This document shows, in pieces, positions 50,706 to 60,973 of a stretch of 64,000 bases of DNA (positions within the stretch are counted from its first letter, which is position 1; each line of letters begins with the position of its first letter). Under the pieces are notes generated by a model. It had not been told where the DNA came from. It did not search any database and saw nothing but the letters and a program-made list of their open reading frames with translations. The translations under genes and the position numbers were made by a program. The stretch is from NCBI GenBank assembly GCA_902806595.1, contig CADCXC010000044.1:806001-870000 (forward strand), given 5' to 3'. Source of the stretch: Pyrenopolyporus hunteri. Taxonomy: Eukaryota; Ascomycota; Sordariomycetes; Xylariales; Hypoxylaceae.

Positions 50706-52667
50706 ATAGAATCGGGTTTTCCTCTGGTGGGACAAATCAGAAACGAGTCCCTTTTCACGCATCCGCCTTCACTGTAAGAGATGACGAGGACCACGCAATC
50801 CGACACGGTTTTCTCGGCCCCTATAGAGACGTGACTAGGGGGCCAATAGCATGTGAGCGCACTTTACTAGAGCGATGGTTGTCAGTATCCGGAGGTCTTT
50901 GAGGGCCGCCGAGTTTGTGGATTGTTCTTAAGAGCTTAACGCCGGTCGACGTGCTTTAACAATAATTTGCCCCCCAGGCCAATTTGCATGGTTAGCATCA
51001 TCTTAACTGTTGAAATATGTCATTAAAACCCCGATGCTATAATTCTAGCAGACCTATTATGTAGAAGGAGGGAGTAAGAATCCGACCGAAATAGTCCCAA
51101 TATTTACCTAGGCACGTGGGTTGTTTTACCACATAGATTGGCCGGTGAGTTACTGATGACGGCAGCGGTTTCGCTGGCAAAAGAGTTATTTAAGTACGCT
51201 GAGGAAATTTTGACGATATCTATCAGCTAAATATAACAATGATAATAAAGTACCGGTTTATAAGAATGATCTTTTAGCGTAGTGGTAAAATCTGGGGATA
51301 TTCTTAACGATTCCCCTGGTGACGAGGTGAGTTGTGCCTGGATGGACCAGGATATTATATAAACAATGATCCTAGTTTATAAGGGGTAACACTATGTATC
51401 AGCTCGGGTGGGTGTATAGTAGTAATGTATTATCTATAGTCTCAGTCTCTTTCTTAATTCCATTGTCCATCCCTATTAGTTTTTATAGAAAATCATGTAA
51501 AAGTTTTGTTAATGATGAAAGAGCAAGACCTGGAGTCACATGACATTCACGTGATCGCTATACGTGGGGACTTTTTCTATTTCCCTTCAACCCATCCGAT
51601 CCCTCAATTTATATTTTTTACTTAGTATATCTTAAGTCCTCGACTTTACTACATATGCCTCATTTTTCTCTCTTTCATCCGAAAATCAAAGTGTCGCGTA
51701 AAGTTAAGCGCGAAATTCAAGGCGAAAAGACCTTAAATCTTCTACATCTAACTCGTCCGACGTTTACCTACTTATATGCGGTGAAAGTTGGACGACGCCT
51801 AATCAGGCTGGGTCTCAGCAGACGTACCCCCCGGTTAGTTGGCCGCAGGTGGTTTTTCTGAGGGCCCGGTGATTGGCTCAGAAACGTTGTAACCAAAAAG
51901 CCGGCTGCTAAAATGCTGCCAATAATACACAGGCGCGCGTCTCCATTAAGAAGTTGTCGAAACACTAAATGAAGGGACTAGAACAACCCCCGCGGCGCTT
52001 AGCCACCAATCTGCATGCGATACAACAGGCGGCGGGTGGCTCTATCGTGCCAAGATCTATCTTTCCGACCAGCGCCACCCAGTCTAATATATTTCTATTG
52101 GATCATCTGCTCCCACTCCTCCGGTCCTACTAATGGGTCTCAATTTTATTGCGAATCTTTAGGATCCTATCTTGGCCGAAACTACAACGAAACCCGGTCC
52201 CTTAACGTCATGGCCATGCTTCCAACGGTGGAATTTACCTAGATGCGCGCAACAACCTTGCCCACCACTTCGTACAAGATGGGCGCATCCCCCCATCCTA
52301 CTACGCGAAGATCATCGAGGCTGGTGATCGTCCTTCCTAGGTCTCGAAGGTCGTCCTCGTGAATCTGCGGCTCTTTATTCTCCGCTGACTTTTCTTTGTC
52401 ATCCATCTATTATAACCTATTATCTCGTTTACCATTGTCGTCGCATGCCTACTGTCTTGTTCTATTTTAAACCATACTCGACGGTTCTTTAATACTTCCT
52501 CACTCTTTATCAGCCTAACCGAGTGATATGAGCAGTTGTTTCCCCATGCCTGCGGCATCATAACAACCTACCCCCCGATCGCATTCGTTTCCCGCCCTTT
52601 CTTCCGGTAGACATTCGCTTCATCTTTTATACAAAAAAAAAGAGAAAAAAAAGTTGCATACCTCAAA
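50706..52667. other. long spacer without a recognised gene
   Basis: 3' flank of the kinase, then about 1.7 kb with only short frames (51655-51861, 52015-52242, minus 52337-52561) lacking motifs. A pyrimidine-rich, A-run-containing leader precedes the next ATG at 52668. No RNA gene recognised. Confidence 0.5.
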
Positions 52668-54419
52668 ATGTTCATTTTAGTTTTACTCTCACACCTCCTA
52701 TTATTTTCCGAGGCCTCAGCGGCAGGTCCGCTGAGGCGAGGGGGAAGGTATATTATCCATGACATAGGGCATCTTGACAATGACCAACTAATGAGTTTTA
52801 GATTGATATGGCGAGATGCGCCGGGGACGTCAAATGTGCACATATATGCGAACACCTCCAGCATATCCAGCACCTCGTCTGCGCCTTTGACGAGTGAGAT
52901 TTCTTCGTCATCGGTACTGAGCGAAGTGTCGACATTATCTTCATCACAGTCCTCATCTACTTCATCACCCATCGCTACGTCAAGTTCAACCTCGGCTGGA
53001 TCCAGTTCATCCCCTCCATCCGACACTAATACTATCCCAACTTTTGAATTCTTTCCGTCTTCCACAGTGCCGGTCAACCTCCCTTCTACCACAGACCTAA
53101 CTTCCTCAACTTCAGCCACAGTGGTTCCTTCATCTAACTTAACGGAAAGTTCATCTCGAGAACCCTCGACTCAGCCACCAGCAACTTCTTTGGGTCTTCC
53201 GGTTACGTCAGTATCTTCGAACACCTCTTCTACAGAGTCCCAGCAGAGCACCGAGCAGAGCACTACGACGCAGTCATTAGAAAGCAGCTCCGCCACAGAC
53301 ACGTCTACAACATCCTCCACATTGCTTAATACCGACACACCGGACCCTTCTTCGGTGACTAGTACTGAGACTACCAGTTCTCAGAGTAGCTCGTCTACTT
53401 CGGAAACCGCCAGTTCCTCTTCGTCTAGCACGGCTCCATTTGCGTCGGTTATCAAATCGTCCTACGTGTCTCATTCAGTGTCGCCGACAGGCACATTAAA
53501 TAACCAGATCCCGACCATTATCAGCTCCATCCCGGCTTCGTCTACGACAGTCTCTCCTGAAGTACTTGCCGGCAACCTAGCCGATGCAAAGCGCTATAAT
53601 GAACTTTTCGCTGGGCTAACGGAACAATCCGCTTGCACAGGTAACCAAGTCGCCTGCGTAAACGGAAACATTGGCAAATGTTCAAGTGCGGGCGTGTTCA
53701 ACATCGTCCCTTGTACAGGCGACCTCACCTGCTATGCTTTGCCGATGAAGACGGTCGTTGGCGTCCAGATCGGCTGCTGGGATAATGCCACTGTGGCCGA
53801 CGCTTTAGGCAGCGCCGTCCCCTCCTTATCAAGCGCGACCTCAGCCGCCTCAACCGAGTCCCAGACATTTGACGGCACTCTGGTCACAGTGACAGTCACA
53901 CCAACATCCACCGAGACGGCAGAAACTACCTTGACAATTAGCTCATCTTCATCATCATCCTCGTCGGCGACTAGCTCAGATTCTACACAATCCCCCGAGA
54001 AAACTGTAACGATCACCCATTACGTGCCCACCACCTTTAGCACGTCAACCCGATCTTCTAGTTCTGCCCCGCCCCCCGAGACGGTTACTGAAACTGTTAC
54101 TGTGACCCCATCTATCCCGGAACCTACGATCCCGCAAAGTCAATCCCTCCCGCTGCCCTCTACGAGTCCGTCCTCAGTAGTCGAATCTACACGTACCGGT
54201 TCAGGTCTTCACGTTATTCCAATTACGTCGGACTTTTTCGATTTCCCAGGTGGAGGAGGATTCGGCCCTGGAAACGGGCCGTTCGCAACGGACCCTAAGA
54301 ATTTCGACCTCGCCTCTCAGGCTACTCCTGTTCCGGTGATTGTAACCGTGACGGAGAGCGAGATATTAACGACGACGACGACCGCGACGGATACGATAAC
54401 TACCACTGTAAGAGGCTAG
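52668..54419 (+). CDS. secreted Ser/Thr-rich wall-type protein with CBM19-like core
   Basis: Single exon, 583 aa. A signal peptide (MFILVLLSHLLLFSEASAAG) is followed by a short globular part, then a mucin-like Ser/Thr stretch (residues about 65-280) suited to dense O-mannosylation. Around residues 300-370 is a compact six-cysteine domain: ELFAGLTEQSACTGNQVACV, GKCSSAGVFNIVPC, then LTCYALPM and IGCWD. Its C..NG..G.C..G...PC..G..C.ALP pattern resembles fungal chitin-binding CBM19-type modules. A second Ser/Thr region and a Gly-rich motif (DFPGGGGFGPGNGPF) follow. No GPI tail is seen, so it is likely released or wall-associated through glycans. The carbohydrate-binding role is inferred from pattern only. 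Confidence 0.78.
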   Translation: MFILVLLSHLLLFSEASAAGPLRRGGRYIIHDIGHLDNDQLMSFRLIWRDAPGTSNVHIYANTSSISSTSSAPLTSEISSSSVLSEVSTLSSSQSSSTSSPIATSSSTSAGSSSSPPSDTNTIPTFEFFPSSTVPVNLPSTTDLTSSTSATVVPSSNLTESSSREPSTQPPATSLGLPVTSVSSNTSSTESQQSTEQSTTTQSLESSSATDTSTTSSTLLNTDTPDPSSVTSTETTSSQSSSSTSETASSSSSSTAPFASVIKSSYVSHSVSPTGTLNNQIPTIISSIPASSTTVSPEVLAGNLADAKRYNELFAGLTEQSACTGNQVACVNGNIGKCSSAGVFNIVPCTGDLTCYALPMKTVVGVQIGCWDNATVADALGSAVPSLSSATSAASTESQTFDGTLVTVTVTPTSTETAETTLTISSSSSSSSSATSSDSTQSPEKTVTITHYVPTTFSTSTRSSSSAPPPETVTETVTVTPSIPEPTIPQSQSLPLPSTSPSSVVESTRTGSGLHVIPITSDFFDFPGGGGFGPGNGPFATDPKNFDLASQATPVPVIVTVTESEILTTTTTATDTITTTVRG

Positions 54420-54997
54420 ATCACGGTCAGACAACGTACTTTATATGTGACCCAAATTACATTGCGTTTTTCACATCCATTGAGCGGGGAGTTTGGGGCG
54501 TACGGAATATCATTTGTTCTTAGATGGTCTGCTATTCATGCATTCAAAATCAATACCCTTCTTATTATTTAGGCTTTCGACGTAAAATATTATAATTACC
54601 TATATAAGTATATACCTATATTATATCACTAATTCCATACCCCATGAATCATAGTCCTAAGACTCCTAGAGATTCGACGGGCTCTACGTCTACATGTCTC
54701 CCACCCACCGAAGAGAAAATACATCTTATGCTAGCGGTTTCAATATATTAAGGTTATCTCTATACAGCGCTGCTCTGATTGGCTTCATAGGGACAAGCGG
54801 GGTCGGCAGACGTGTATGTGAGGGCGCATGGTGCAATACCACTTGATGGCGATTGAGATTGCTTGTCTAGGAAGGTATATTGCTACGTCAAGGACCCCTT
54901 CAGTAACCCGTATCTCATCACAACTTACATCTTCTCTACTCAGCACATACCCACGAAGCCTAGCCAGTAAGTTTTCCACGCAATATAGTTCCTGACC
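54420..54997. other. intergenic spacer
   Basis: 3' flank of the Ser/Thr-rich gene, AT-leaning near 54540-54640, then the upstream region of the aminotransferase gene. No other feature recognised. Confidence 0.6.
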
Positions 54998-56296
54998 ATG
55001 GTGCGTCGCCCATTATCTACCGACACGACGCCTGAGGATGCCGGCGTTAACCGCCCGCTCGAGAGGGACGTAGCGGACGAAGAAAAGCGGCTGGCGGATA
55101 AATTCGCGCCGTACAGACGTCTGGTGCCCCTCGTCTTCCAGAACGAAGACGCCATCTTCCTCAACGCCGCGTCCGCGCCTCCGTCAAACCTAATCGTCCA
55201 CGAGGCCATCACGCGGTACTCGTCCGAGGCACTGTACAGCCCATACCCGTATACCAAGTGGCGGGAGACGCGCGAGGAAGCGCGGCGTCTCATCGCCCGG
55301 TGCATCAACGCCGAGGACCCCGACACCATCGCCTTCACCCGCGACACCACCGAGGGCCTGGGGTCCTTCATCCGGTGCGTGCCCTTCGCGCCCGGCGACA
55401 ACGTCGTCCTCGTCGACACCGAGCACCCCAACCAAGCGTACTGCTGGCTCGCCCTGCGCCCCGCCGGCCTCGAGGTGCGGCAAGTCCCGACGATCGCCGG
55501 CGCCCGGGGCACGGGGCGCATCGAGGCGGTCACCGCGGACGCGCTGCGGCCGTTCGTGGACGCGCGCACGCGCGCCGTCGGCCTCAGCTCCGCGACCTTC
55601 GACGCCGGGCAGCTCAACGACGTGGCGGGGATCTGCGGGGCGTTCCGGCCGCGCGGGATCCACGTGCTGGCGGACATGACGCAGCACGTGGGGTTCGCGC
55701 GCGCCGACGTGCGCGCGCTGGGCGTCTCCGCCGCCGCGTTCAGCCTGCACAAGGGCCTCAACGCCCCGACGGGCGCGGGCGCCCTGTACGTGTCGCCCGC
55801 GGCCCTCGCGGCCCTCGGCGACCCCGTGCCCCCGATCGTGAGCATGGAGGCGGTCGCGAACATGGCCGAGGACCTGCTCGTCAGGGCCGACGACCCCGTC
55901 GAGATGCACAAGAGCGCCCGCCGCTTCGAGCACGCGAATATGAGCCTGGTGGCCGTCGCGGCCGCCGAGGCTTTCGTCAGGTTCTACCTGGACGTCCTGG
56001 GCCCGGCGGATGTGGAGGCGTATTTATACGGGCTGACGGACCGGTTGAGGGCCGAGTGCGAGAGGCTGGGAGTCCGGGTTCTGGGCCCGGGGGACAGGGG
56101 CGCGAGGGCGCCGCATATTTGCGTGTTGGACCTGCCGAAGGAGTGGGGCCCGTATTTGAGGGGCTCCGGGGGCGCGCGTGTCACGCTGAACCGGCTCGGC
56201 GTGCGTGTCTCGTTCGGGTTTTATAGTTCGGAGGAAGATGTTAGGAGGTTTGTCCGGGTGCTGGAGCTAGGGGTTGTTAAAGGGTTGCGTATATAA
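54998..56296 (+). CDS. class V aminotransferase-like PLP enzyme
   Basis: Single exon, 432 aa. The fold-type I, class V pattern is clear: IFLNAASAPPSNLIVHEAI, the PLP phosphate-site region FTRDTTEGLGSFI, VDTEHPNQAYCWLAL, the PLP-ring aspartate in HVLADMTQHVGFA, and the Schiff-base Lys at about residue 252 in FSLHKGLNAPTGAGALYV. A small C-terminal domain ends VRVSFGFYSSEEDVRRFVRV. Relatives include isopenicillin-N-epimerase-like enzymes and cysteine desulfurases; motifs do not fix the substrate. The gene is strikingly GC-rich, mostly at third codon positions (about 55250-56100), unlike its neighbours. That also creates long antisense ORFs, which I treat as shadows. Its stop is 50 bp from a MITE-like element. 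Confidence 0.88.
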   Translation: MVRRPLSTDTTPEDAGVNRPLERDVADEEKRLADKFAPYRRLVPLVFQNEDAIFLNAASAPPSNLIVHEAITRYSSEALYSPYPYTKWRETREEARRLIARCINAEDPDTIAFTRDTTEGLGSFIRCVPFAPGDNVVLVDTEHPNQAYCWLALRPAGLEVRQVPTIAGARGTGRIEAVTADALRPFVDARTRAVGLSSATFDAGQLNDVAGICGAFRPRGIHVLADMTQHVGFARADVRALGVSAAAFSLHKGLNAPTGAGALYVSPAALAALGDPVPPIVSMEAVANMAEDLLVRADDPVEMHKSARRFEHANMSLVAVAAAEAFVRFYLDVLGPADVEAYLYGLTDRLRAECERLGVRVLGPGDRGARAPHICVLDLPKEWGPYLRGSGGARVTLNRLGVRVSFGFYSSEEDVRRFVRVLELGVVKGLRI

Positions 56297-56346
56297 GTCC
56301 GTATATATAGCTTATATCGTTTTCTTGTTTCATTACAATGGCTAGC

Positions 56347-56932
56347 ACGCCGAACCATAAACAATTTTTCCGTTAAACCGTTAATTCAAAGAATTTTTAA
56401 AAATTCAAGTTGAAAACCCACTTTAATTACAGGGGTGCGCTAAAATTATAAAGTTTATAACGTATATAATTATTAAATTTTTTTATAAATATAAAGTTTA
56501 TAACGTTTAATATCGTTATAAAATTTATCGTATAAATTTTACGCGTTTTATATATTTATTATATTTACGTAATATTATTAAATTATTTAAAAAAATTTTT
56601 TTTAAATAAAATTAATTATTAATTAAAACGATTATTATATTTAATCGTATAAAATTATCGTTATTTAATAAATTATAATTAAATAATATATACGTAAATA
56701 AATAAAATAAATAAATAATTAAATAATTAAATAATATTTCGATATATATTTTTTTAAATATTAAATTATATAATCGCGAAATATTTAAATATAATAAAAT
56801 ACTTTAAAAATAAAAAAAAAATAACGTTATAAATTTTATAAATTTAATATATTTTTATAATTAAAATAAATTTAATATTTAAAAATTTTTTAAATTAACG
56901 ATTTAACGAAAAAATTACTTATAATTCGACGT
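56347..56932 (+). mobile_element. MITE-like element, copy 1
   Basis: 586 bp with long terminal inverted repeats. The left end is ACGCCGAACCATAAACAATT followed by TTTCCGTTAAACCGTTAA; the right end is the reverse complement after C-to-T/G-to-A change (ttaacgatttaacgaaaaaa...ataattcgacgt). The left 100 bp are unmutated, while the interior and right end are AT-saturated. The interior matches the reverse complement of copy 2 nearly base for base (for example aaaacgattattatatttaa). No ORF and no clear target duplication, so the superfamily is unknown. Confidence 0.8.
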
Positions 56933-57356
56933 AAATTAACTTTATTATTTTAAATAACTTCGACTTTTTTAAAATAATCGTAAAATTTCAAATTATTTTA
57001 AATTAAATATTCGAAACCGTTAAACCGTTAAAACTTATATATAATAAATTTACATTATACGTTATATTATATTTTTAAACGTTAAAATTATTATAATTAT
57101 AAAATATTAACGCGTAAAATAATATTAAACCGCGATTTATTTAACGCGCGATAAAAATAAACGATTAATAAAAAAAATAAAAAATAAAAAATTTAAAAAT
57201 CGAATTATAATATTATAATTATACGCCGTTAATATATAACTTTTACGTATAATTATATATAACTTCGTAAACTTAAAGCCTTATTATACACCCTTAACGG
57301 TGCCTTTTATCATTATAATTATAAAATTAAACTAGCTTCATAACGTAGTTACCTAT
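56933..57356. repeat. additional AT-rich RIP-like patch
   Basis: About 400 bp of the same AT-saturated, CpG-retaining sequence between MITE copy 1 and the SLD2 stop. It includes gaaaccgttaaaccgttaaa (about 57010-57030), which matches the core of the MITE inverted repeat, so it may be a third, more decayed copy or fragment. Confidence 0.45.
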
Positions 57357-58849
57357 TTATTTACGACGCCGGAATTTATTCCCAACCCCAGGTCCCTTCC
57401 CTCCGTGATTCTTCAACTTTAACCTCTTGAAGTTTGCATGAGCCAGCTCGTTGACCTTTCTAGTTGCCTTCCGGATCTTTCCTTCCTTCTTGTCCTCTCC
57501 CTTTGCTTTACCAGTGCGGCCCCTTTTCTTAGGCTCTTCGCCTTCGCCTTCTCCTTCTGAGAGGTTAAAGTCAGACCCAGATCTTAAATCTAATAGCGAA
57601 TCGTCGTCGACCTCCGCTGCCTGAACTTGTGTCTCAGGCACGGCGTCTTCTTCATCGGTTTCTCGCTCTTCGGCGGACTGTTGAGGCCGCTTGCTCCTAG
57701 TTGGCTTCATATTCACTCGCCGCGTAGTCCGCTTCTGGCCCTTCTTCTTGTAGACCTTAAGGGGTTGCCCATCGCGGCCTACTGCATCCTCTGGGGGACT
57801 ATCATACAGTGCCTCGTCGTCGAATCCGCCGAGAAGCTGCTGTGCCTGGCTGTCCGGCTCGAGAATGGTTTCCTTTGGTTTCATAGGCTTCGTAGCGCCC
57901 GAGGGGTTAACGTCGTTCTCCGCCTCGTCCAAAGCTTCAAGATCGTCATCTAAAGCTTCTTCTTCCAGTTTCCGTAAACTAGCTACCACGCTACTTAGAC
58001 CACGACCTAAAGGCTTGCGTGGTAGGCGTAAGGGAGCGGGCGCTACGTATTCGCCGTTTTCGTCCACGGTCGCGAGAGGGGCCCTCCTGAGAAAAGACGG
58101 CGTAGTCAATTGCATCTTGCTGATCGAAGTTGGTGTCCTGCCCAGAGCAGAGTTTCTATTTCGTCGCGATGGTGTGGTGAATAGCGCCGTGCGCTTGCTC
58201 GTTGAGGTGGGAGTTCTACCCAGCTTAATAGCATCAACGTCATTCTCGCTGGCGGTCTTCCTGCTGGGAGTAGCCTGGATTGCACCATCTCCTAAGGATT
58301 TAATGTTCCTGTTCTTCGAAGGGGTATTCTCGTCGTTTTCTTCCAATAGATCAAATAAGCCTAGGATCCGACCGTCTCTTTGGGGAGTAGGCCCAATCGA
58401 GGTGGGCGCGGGGGGGCTAAACAACTTCCGCGTAGATGGGGTCTCGAACATCTCAGGATCTATAATTCGCTCTCGTATATGGGAAGGTGTCTCGATTGGC
58501 TTTGAGCGCTTGGAGGGAGTCGTCACAGGGATCTCTTCTGGCTTGCGTTTCTGGGGGTTTGTCGGTTCCTTGGCTTTGGGGGGAGGGACTTTTCCAGCTA
58601 GGATATCTCGAACTTGGTTGTATTTCTTGTACTTGCGAGCTGGATATCGGGTTAATTAGTTTCTTCGTGTACATTCTAAATGCGTAACCATTGGGCCATC
58701 AACCGACCTATGTCTGGATTTTGCTTGATATCCTCGCGACGAGGCTTCGAGCCACCATTGTGACTTGCCCAATCAGCTTCGAAGCGTTTGAGGTCAGCAC
58801 GTAATTGCTTGCAGGTTTCCTCGTATTTGAGTCGCTGAGTTTCGTCCAT
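57357..58849 (-). CDS. SLD2: DNA replication regulator SLD2 (Drc1-like)
   Basis: Two exons, 58849-58708 and 58639-57357, separated by a 68-bp intron (gtcggt donor, atccag acceptor), 474 aa. The N-terminus (LRADLKRFEADWASHNGGSK, PRREDIKQNPDIARKYKKYN, then VRDILAGKVPPPK) is the conserved Sld2/RecQ4-N motif. The middle is rich in S/TP sites (TPSRK, TPTSTSK, TTPSRR, TTPSFLRR), fitting CDK control. The C-terminus is basic (KKGQKRTTRRVNMKPTRSK, and the tail KNHGGKGPGVGNKFRRRK). In yeast, CDK-phosphorylated Sld2 binds Dpb11 to load GINS and polymerase epsilon at origins. The first exon is essential to the assignment, as the second has no ATG start. It sits between two inverted MITE-like copies. Confidence 0.9.
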
Positions 58850-59162
58850 CTTGGTTTAGCAATGGTATATGTAGATTCTATCGCGAAAGATAAGCGGATA
58901 AGTGGACGTTGTCGAGTGTTAAAGGGTTGAAGGGTGGAAGATTGAATTAAATGGATTGCAGACGACAAAAAAGTGTCAATGCGCGAAGAAACCGCGACGA
59001 GTTTAAAATAAGGGAACGCGACGCGGGACGAGCGGGTGGGGCAGCTCACATGTGAATTCTATGCAGAATAGGTACTAAGTACTTCGGTACCTCCAGAGTA
59101 GACTAAAGTAACACAACGCGCTGCGTCAGCTAGTCTAGGTGGTACCTACCCAGGTACCTACC
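58850..59162. promoter_or_regulatory. upstream region of the SLD2 gene
   Basis: About 310 bp of normal composition ending in a palindromic CCTACC cluster (acctacccaggtacctacc, 59142-59160) directly before MITE copy 2. An in-frame minus ORF (58708-59049) partly overlaps exon 1 in another frame and is not supported. Confidence 0.4.
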
Positions 59163-59742
59163 ACGCCGTACTATAAACAATTTTTCCGTTAAACCGTTAA
59201 TTTAAAGAATTTCTAGATATTAGACCCACTTTAATTACAAGGATACGTTAAAATTATAAGGTTTATAACGTTATTTTTTTTTATTTTTAAGGTATTTTAT
59301 TATATTTAGATATTTTATAATTATATAATTCGATTTTTAAAAAAAATATATATCGAAATATTATTTAATTATTTATTTATTTATTTTATTTATTTATATA
59401 CGTATTATTTAATTATAATTTATTAAATAATAATAATTTTATACGATTAAATATAATAATCGTTTTAATTAATAATTAATTTTATTTAAAAAAAAATTTT
59501 AAATAATTTAATAATATTATATAAATATAATAAATATATAAAATACGTAAAATTTATACGATAAATTTATAACGATATTAAACGTTATAAATTTTATATT
59601 TATAAAAAAATTTAATAATTATATACGTTATAATCCCTTATAACTTTAACGTATTTTTATAAATAAAATAAGTTTTCAATTTAAATTTTTAGAAATTTTT
59701 TAAATTAACGGTTTAACGGAAAATCTTCTTACGGTCCGGCGT
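59163..59742 (-). mobile_element. MITE-like element, copy 2 (inverted relative to copy 1)
   Basis: 580 bp. The left end is ACGCCGTACTATAAACAATT then TTTCCGTTAAACCGTTAATT. The right end is its inverted match, AATTAACGGTTTAACGGAAA then ATCTTCTTACGGTCCGGCGT. The terminal 60-100 bp at each end are only lightly mutated; the interior is AT-saturated. It is the reverse-complement copy of 56347-56932, 2.2 kb away, so the SLD2 gene lies within an inverted pair. Confidence 0.82.
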
Positions 59743-59914
59743 ACACTATTTATGTAATTCTGCATAGTTTGTACTCGGCCGATTATGTCAGCCGCGCCAC
59801 ATTCCTTTTCGCCCATATCCCTGCGTCGTTCTCCATTTCTTATCCTACATCTTTTTACCTTAAATACACTCTTTCGCAACTCTCTCTTCCATCTTTATTC
59901 ACGTTCCTTACTAT

Positions 59915-60973
59915 ATGGACACAGAATCAGATACGGCCGATATACGATCACAAGTGCTCCAACATACGCTCGCAGAAGTAGAATCATCGCGACGTCAAGC
60001 CGAAGGTGATAACCCGAAATGCGACACATGTTGCGTTATCTGCCTCGATAGCGTCACTGAGGTCTGCGAGGCCCGCCCTTGCAGCCATCGAAATTTCGAT
60101 TACCTTTGCCTCCTCAGCTGGTTAGAACAGCAAGCGAAATGCCCCCTCTGCAAGAGCGATATCGACGAGGTTTGGTACGACTTCGAGAGCGATAGCCCCG
60201 ATGCGAAAAGCAGGGTATACCTAGTCCCCCCTCCCAAGGAGCCGTCGCGGCAAACTGCGCAACCGCAAGCCCAGACACGACGGCCGCGGAATATTTTTCC
60301 GCGACCAATCCGCCGACGTTATGAAGACGCTCATACTCGACGAGTGACGGTGAACGAGGCTATTCTCCGCCGCCAGAATGTCTATCGCAATCGACTTTAC
60401 TCCCTACACGTAGGATCCAACCAGAGGTCAGGTTATCGAGACCTGACTCCCCAAGTATTCGAGTCCGATCCCGAGATGGTGTCGAGGGCACGGACGTGGT
60501 TAAGAAGGGAACTCCAAGTCTTCGAATTTCTTCGAACTCCTCCCACCGCGCAGTCCAGTGACGACGCGATGACGAGGAGACGCGCGAACAATGCCGAGTT
60601 CCTACTTGAGTATATCATCGCCATTTTGAAAACAGTGGATATCCAAGGGAGCCAAGGCCAAGCGGAGGAGATGCTGAAGGACTTCTTGGGTCGCGACAAC
60701 ACCAAACTGCTCCTTCACGAGCTCAACAACTTCCTACGGAGTCCCTGGTCCCTCGATGCTTGGGATCGCAAGGTCCAGTACCCCACAGCAATGAAGCGAA
60801 CAATTGAAGAGGACGAAGAAAGAGCTGGCCAAGGAAATACCATACGTCGGAGACGAGTGTTAGATGATAACTCTGCTAGGCGGAAACGTCAGACGGGAGA
60901 CTCTTACCGTCCTTCATACCCGAACCGAACCCATAGAAACATAGAAGATACCCATGAATACACACTGAATTAG
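59915..60973 (+). CDS. TOPORS-like RING-finger E3 ligase
   Basis: Single exon, 352 aa. A C3HC4 RING lies at about residues 38-81 (CCVICLDSV...CEARPCSHRNFDYLCLLSWL...CPLCKSDI). After a basic, Pro-rich linker comes a helical region (ARTWLRRELQVFEFLR; EFLLEYIIAILKTVDIQGSQ; ENFL-like LHELNNFLRSPWSLDAWDR) that matches the arrangement in TOPORS-type ubiquitin/SUMO E3 ligases. The C-terminus is basic and Arg-rich (IRRRRV, RRKRQ), consistent with nuclear location. One RING position reads HRN-F where a Cys/His ligand pair is usual; CSHRNFDYLC still supplies His and Cys. Its promoter must be within the 172 bp left by MITE copy 2 or overlap it. Confidence 0.83.
   Translation: MDTESDTADIRSQVLQHTLAEVESSRRQAEGDNPKCDTCCVICLDSVTEVCEARPCSHRNFDYLCLLSWLEQQAKCPLCKSDIDEVWYDFESDSPDAKSRVYLVPPPKEPSRQTAQPQAQTRRPRNIFPRPIRRRYEDAHTRRVTVNEAILRRQNVYRNRLYSLHVGSNQRSGYRDLTPQVFESDPEMVSRARTWLRRELQVFEFLRTPPTAQSSDDAMTRRRANNAEFLLEYIIAILKTVDIQGSQGQAEEMLKDFLGRDNTKLLLHELNNFLRSPWSLDAWDRKVQYPTAMKRTIEEDEERAGQGNTIRRRRVLDDNSARRKRQTGDSYRPSYPNRTHRNIEDTHEYTLN

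Noticed and set aside
55190..56226. Long antisense and alternate-frame ORFs over the aminotransferase gene (minus 54940-55911, minus 55190-55933, plus 55258-56226)
   Set aside because: They are GC-driven shadows: low-complexity Arg/Ala/Gly/His-rich translations with no domains, opposite a clear PLP enzyme.
57865..58659. 264-codon plus-strand ORF
   Set aside because: Antisense to SLD2; composition is a mirror of its S/TP-rich repeats.
54998..60973. Secondary-metabolite cluster around the aminotransferase
   Set aside because: Neighbours are SLD2, a RING ligase and a wall protein; no synthase, P450, transporter or pathway regulator is present.
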